NCBI GenBank assembly: GCA_015520245.1
Contig: WAQM01000177.1
Location: forward strand, 1 to 14,223
Direction of reading: 5' to 3'
Source: Pyrodictiaceae archaeon
Lineage (GTDB): Archaea > Thermoproteota > Thermoprotei_A > Sulfolobales > Pyrodictiaceae
DNA length: 14,223 nucleotides
Made by a program: the position numbers and the translations under genes. The notes beneath the pieces are model-generated. The model saw only the letters and a list, made by a program, of their open reading frames with translations, did no database searches and was not told where the DNA came from. This document shows, piece after piece, positions 11,898 to 14,223 of this stretch (the stretch's first letter is position 1; each line of letters begins with the position of its first letter).

Positions 11898-12495
11898 TTA
11901 TGCAGGGGCGTATGGCCCTCAACCTCTTGAGCTTCTCGTAGATCTTCCTGACAGCCTCGTGCACCTCCTCCTCCCGCTTGGCGCCGGTGATGACCATTTT
12001 ACCCGAGCTGAATATGAGTAGAACGACCCTAGGCTCGTCCATGCGGTGGATGAGCCCTGGGAACTGCTCGGGCTCGTACATACTGTTCTCGAGGGTCAGG
12101 GCGGCCTTCTCGAGGTCGACGCAGGTGTTAAGGTTAGCGGACGCGACTATGTTCTGAATCTGTACCTTCGGCCTACCCTGGATCTGGATGCCGTGCTTCC
12201 TAAGGTTACGGATTATCTTCTTGACGGCCTCGATGAGCTGCTGGGTGCTCTTGGCGCCCGTGACGACCATCTTACCCGACTTGAATATCAGTGTCGTCAC
12301 CCGGGGCTCGTCGAGCCGGTAGACGAGCCCCGGGAACTGCTCGGGGTTGTAGTCTACGCTGGGTATGCTCCTCTCAATCAGGTGGAGGTCGAGCTGCTGG
12401 TCGACCGACACCGTGGCGACTATGTTCTCTATGTTCACGGTCGGCTGAGGCTCCGCCCCCTCGCCAGACCCGGGCCTCTCGTCGAGGTGGGACAC
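11893..12495 (-). CDS. tbp: TATA-box-binding protein
   Basis: The general transcription factor that binds the TATA box and recruits TFB and RNA polymerase. Two imperfect repeats of about 90 residues form the saddle. Repeat 1 spans [10 protein letters not shown] to [11 protein letters not shown]; repeat 2 spans [11 protein letters not shown] to [10 protein letters not shown]. Both repeats keep the EQFPGL-R-DEPR and IF-SGKM-TGAK motifs, including the paired phenylalanines that kink DNA. GTG 12495 (200 residues) is preferred over TTG 12516, because the TATA-like TTTTTAAAC (12533-12541, read leftward) predicts a transcription start near 12510, after the TTG. The N-terminal ~20 residues are a Pro/Gly/Glu-rich extension. 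It has no acidic C-terminal tail. Diverges from moaD. Confidence 0.95.
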   Translation of the reverse strand: MSHLDERPGSGEGAEPQPTVNIENIVATVSVDQQLDLHLIERSIPSVDYNPEQFPGLVYRLDEPRVTTLIFKSGKMVVTGAKSTQQLIEAVKKIIRNLRKHGIQIQGRPKVQIQNIVASANLNTCVDLEKAALTLENSMYEPEQFPGLIHRMDEPRVVLLIFSSGKMVITGAKREEEVHEAVRKIYEKLKRLRAIRPCIT

Positions 12496-12530
12496 GGGCT
12501 GGACGCCCCCCAGCAAAAGCCTATTAACCC

Positions 12531-12541
12531 CGTTTAAAAAC
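12531..12541. promoter_or_regulatory. TATA-like box between tbp and moaD
   Basis: CGTTTAAAAAC is the only AT-rich site in the 12496-12718 gap. Leftward it gives TTTTTAAACG, with tbp transcription starting near 12510. Rightward it gives TTTAAAAA, which would start a transcript near 12562 with a leader of about 155 nt before moaD. The rightward use is inferred only because I see no nearer candidate. Confidence 0.45.
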
Positions 12542-12637
12542 CTAGTCGTCGGCCTTGGGGATGGCGAGGCGGGCAGTCTGTGACCTCAAGTGGGGTGATC
12601 GGCCTAGTCTCACGCGGACCCCCCACGGCGATGACGG

Positions 12638-12660
12638 AGCCTGGGGGATCCCCCTAGGCT
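12638..12660 (+). promoter_or_regulatory. strong hairpin in the moaD leader region
   Basis: A 10-bp stem (AGCCTGGGGG with CCCCCTAGGCT, one G-U pair) closes a 3-nt ATC loop. Two other pairings compete for the same bases: GCCTAG at 12602-12607 with CTAGGC at 12654-12659, and the GGACCCCCCA at 12617-12626 with TGGGGGATCC at 12642-12651 (one mismatch). It sits between the TATA-like box and the moaD start, in no open reading frame. No T-run follows, so it is not a plain terminator. Its function is unknown. Confidence 0.6.
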
Positions 12661-12718
12661 GACGCACATCGTGACGAGGTGGCCCCCTCACCGAGCCGCA
12701 ACGGAGGGCAGGGCGGCG

Positions 12719-12991
12719 TTGGCGGTTAAAGTCCGCGTCAAGCTGCTGGCGGGTCTACGCCATGCTGCGGACGCGGAGGAGGTGGAGCTAACGTTCGACG
12801 CCGAGCCGAGCCTCGATGAGATCGTCGAGGAGCTATCGCGTAGGCTACCGAGGTTAGGGGCGGCGCTGAGGGAGCTTAGCAGGCGCGGGATTGAGGTGAT
12901 AGCCGTCGTGAATGGCGTGGCCGTGGACAGACGCGCAAGGGTGAGGGACGGGTCCACGGTCTACCTTATGCCCCCCACGTCGGGGGGCTAG
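12719..12991 (+). CDS. moaD: MoaD/SAMP-like ubiquitin-fold sulfur carrier
   Basis: A 90-residue beta-grasp protein ending in Gly-Gly. MoaD, the small subunit of molybdopterin synthase, carries sulfur as a C-terminal thiocarboxylate; archaeal SAMP proteins of the same fold can also tag other proteins. The sequence shows VRVKLLAGLRHAADAEEVEL (first two strands), a helical middle (SLDEIVEELSRRLPRL), IEVIAVVNGVAVD, and the hallmark end DGSTVYLMPPTSGG. Partners MoaE and MoeB are not in the window, so Mo-cofactor work versus protein tagging cannot be told apart. The TTG start is set by where homology begins; a GTG at 12671 is in frame and would add 16 unlikely residues. The stop shares the CTAG palindrome with the convergent neighbour. 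Confidence 0.8.
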   Translation: MAVKVRVKLLAGLRHAADAEEVELTFDAEPSLDEIVEELSRRLPRLGAALRELSRRGIEVIAVVNGVAVDRRARVRDGSTVYLMPPTSGG

Positions 12992-13203
12992 CCCTCAACC
13001 TTAAACCCGAGCTTTGAGAGGAAGCTCCTCACCTGCTTGGGCAGCTTCACGTTGACGGGCTCGTTGAGAGCGATGTATATGGGCCTCATCGTGCGCGGGC
13101 TGTGCACGAGGGCCCCTAGCACCTTGCCCTCAGCGTCGTATAGCAGCGTCACCCGGTACCTGCCGACCACGTGCTCCTCGCGCCGGGCGACGTGTATCCT
13201 CAC
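12988..13203 (-). CDS. small unrecognised protein
   Basis: A 71-residue protein of unknown family. It reads as a small beta-rich domain (YRVTLLYDAEGKVLGALVHS, then PIYIALNEPVNVKLP) closed by a basic helix (RSFLSKLGFKVEG). The GTG start is close to the predicted transcription start from the TATA-like CTTTATCC (13221-13229, read leftward), so the mRNA would be leaderless. Its stop, TAG read leftward at 12990-12988, overlaps the moaD TAG in a shared CTAG. It is divergent from the Clp1-like gene. Confidence 0.6.
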   Translation of the reverse strand: MRIHVARREEHVVGRYRVTLLYDAEGKVLGALVHSPRTMRPIYIALNEPVNVKLPKQVRSFLSKLGFKVEG

Positions 13204-13220
13204 GGCAGCCCGCCCGGTCC

Positions 13221-13248
13221 GGATAAAGCGCTGTGGGACTCTTTTAAC
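13221..13248. promoter_or_regulatory. back-to-back promoters of the small gene and the Clp1-like gene
   Basis: In the 69-bp divergent gap, GGATAAAG (13221-13228) read leftward is CTTTATCC, about 25 nt before the GTG at 13203. CTTTTAAC (13241-13248), read rightward, is about 27-30 nt before the GTG at 13273. Both mRNAs would have very short leaders. Confidence 0.5.
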
Positions 13249-13272
13249 AGCATCTCGCAGGGTGAGGAGGAG

Positions 13273-14223
13273 GTGAGCAGCTGCGTAGCCGCGGAGCCCG
13301 GCGCTTACGTCCGGGCGTACGGGCCCGTGAGGCTGCGGGTGGAGGCCGGCAGCCTGCTGGGGCCGGGCTACACCATAGGTCCCGGCGACGAGACCGTCGT
13401 GAGGTCAGCGCGCGGCAGCAGCTTCCTAGCCCTCGAGCCATCGAGGGTGTGCTACACGGCGGGCGCCGGCGCGGCCGTGGTGGTCGAGAAGGAGGCCGGT
13501 GTGCACAGGGAGTGGCTCAAGGTAGTCGAGGAGGTGCGGAGCATCGGCGCTAGACGGCTCGTGGTCCTGGGGCCGCCAGAGGCGGGCAAGTCGACCATGA
13601 GCTTATGGTTTAGGAACGCGCTGCGCGCCTGCCTCATCGAGGCCGACGTGGGTCAGAACGAGCTCGGCCTGCCGGGAATGGTGGCCGCGAGCGCCTTCGA
13701 CGGGAGGGCCTACCCGGTCCTCAACGACCTCCCGGTGTCCCGGGCGTGGTTCGTAGGCCACGTCTCGGCGGAGAAGGTCGTCGACACCATCATAGCGGCT
13801 GCCCTGAAGGCCGCGAGGTTCTGCGGCAACTCCTTCGTCGTCGACACCGACGGGTACGTGGATGGCCGCGGGCTCATACACAAGGTCAACCTGGTCTCGG
13901 CCCTCCAGCCCGACGCGGTGGTCGTAATGGGGGGCCACCACGTAGCCGAGCAGCTGAAGGGCTTAGTCGACACGGTATTCGCCGCCCCCAAGCCCCCTAA
14001 GCCCCGCGAGCGGGACAAGGTCGACCGCCGCGCGTTCCGCGAGCGCGCCTACGCCCAGCTCTTCGCGCGCTCGGAGACCATGGTGCTCGACTTGAATGAG
14101 ATCGTGCTGCTTAACCACGAGCCGTGCACCGTAGCTGAGGGGGCCGGCACGGTAGTGCTCGAGTGCCCCTCGGGGCGCTACGTGCTCGGGGCAGCGCGTC
14201 GGGGGCGCGGCCAGGCTCTGAAG
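13273..14223 (+). CDS. Clp1/Grc3-like polynucleotide 5'-hydroxyl kinase, cut at right edge
   Basis: An open frame of 317 codons with no stop before the window end, so the 3' end is missing. It resembles archaeal Clp1-family kinases, which phosphorylate the 5'-OH of RNA or DNA using ATP. The first 90 residues are a beta-rich N-terminal domain. The Walker A motif is GPPEAGKST (100-108), followed by IEADVGQNELGLPG (122-135, a Clp1 signature for binding the nucleic-acid end) and VDTDGYV (190-196). The start is GTG 13273, preceded by GAGGAGGAG; the nearby GTG at 13262 meets a stop after three codons. The usual role is in tRNA or rRNA processing and repair of 5'-OH ends. Confidence 0.8.
   Translation, partial: MSSCVAAEPGAYVRAYGPVRLRVEAGSLLGPGYTIGPGDETVVRSARGSSFLALEPSRVCYTAGAGAAVVVEKEAGVHREWLKVVEEVRSIGARRLVVLGPPEAGKSTMSLWFRNALRACLIEADVGQNELGLPGMVAASAFDGRAYPVLNDLPVSRAWFVGHVSAEKVVDTIIAAALKAARFCGNSFVVDTDGYVDGRGLIHKVNLVSALQPDAVVVMGGHHVAEQLKGLVDTVFAAPKPPKPRERDKVDRRAFRERAYAQLFARSETMVLDLNEIVLLNHEPCTVAEGAGTVVLECPSGRYVLGAARRGRGQALK

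Noticed and set aside
12627..12677. GCGATGA, CTGA and GTGACGA in the moaD leader as a C/D RNA
   Set aside because: Box C is imperfect, the first guide would be 24 nt and is occupied by a strong hairpin, the D'-C' spacer is too long, and no final CTGA follows.

Overview
The window is GC-rich DNA from an archaeon, most likely a hyperthermophilic crenarchaeon (Thermoproteota). The evidence is an archaeal tryptophanyl-tRNA synthetase, an archaeal-type (type II) glyceraldehyde-3-phosphate dehydrogenase next to phosphoglycerate kinase, a two-repeat TATA-binding protein, NurA, an Lhr-type helicase, an archaeal Clp1-like polynucleotide kinase, frequent GTG/TTG starts, and TATA-like boxes about 25-30 nt before predicted transcription starts. 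Genes are tightly packed, many overlapping by 1-4 nt. I see no CRISPR array, insertion sequence, prophage, tRNA or rRNA. The genus cannot be fixed from the sequence.

Layout. (1) 1-829: a possible tail of an upstream gene, then a DUF447-type flavin-binding-like protein whose 3' end runs about 98 bp into the convergent NurA nuclease (732-1658, minus). (2) 1659-1745: a compact divergent promoter around a symmetric T/A-rich box, serving NurA leftward and tryptophanyl-tRNA synthetase rightward (1746-2870). (3) 2879-4691, minus: a four-gene overlapping operon of a ribbon-helix-helix regulator, a winged-helix protein, a Cas4/RecB-like iron-sulfur nuclease and a PHP metallophosphoesterase. It diverges from the Lhr helicase (4768-7458) across a 76-bp region holding one AT-rich box and a perfect dyad. 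(4) 7459-7719: a non-coding gap containing, on the minus strand, a well-formed C/D box small RNA candidate with its own TATA-like box, followed by the promoter of the next operon. (5) 7720-11019, plus: pgk, gap, a universal-stress-family ATP-binding protein and a PIN-like protein, each overlapping the next by a few bases. (6) 11056-11878: two unrecognised small genes. (7) 11893-12495, minus: TATA-binding protein. (8) 12496-12718: a divergent region with a long structured leader before a MoaD/SAMP-like protein (12719-12991). (9) 12988-13203, minus: a small unrecognised gene sharing its stop palindrome with moaD. (10) 13273 to the right edge: an archaeal Clp1/Grc3-like polynucleotide kinase, cut by the window end.

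How the genes fit together. pgk and gap form the lower-glycolysis/gluconeogenesis pair, co-transcribed with two proteins of likely stress or RNA-turnover character. NurA, Lhr, the Cas4-like nuclease and the PHP enzyme give the left half a nucleic-acid-processing flavour. The most interesting unit is the regulator-wHTH-nuclease-phosphoesterase operon divergent from Lhr with a candidate autoregulatory dyad; whether it is a coherent system is inference. The best single new element is the C/D box RNA, supported by four boxes in order, correct spacings for one guide, and a TATA-like box at the right distance.
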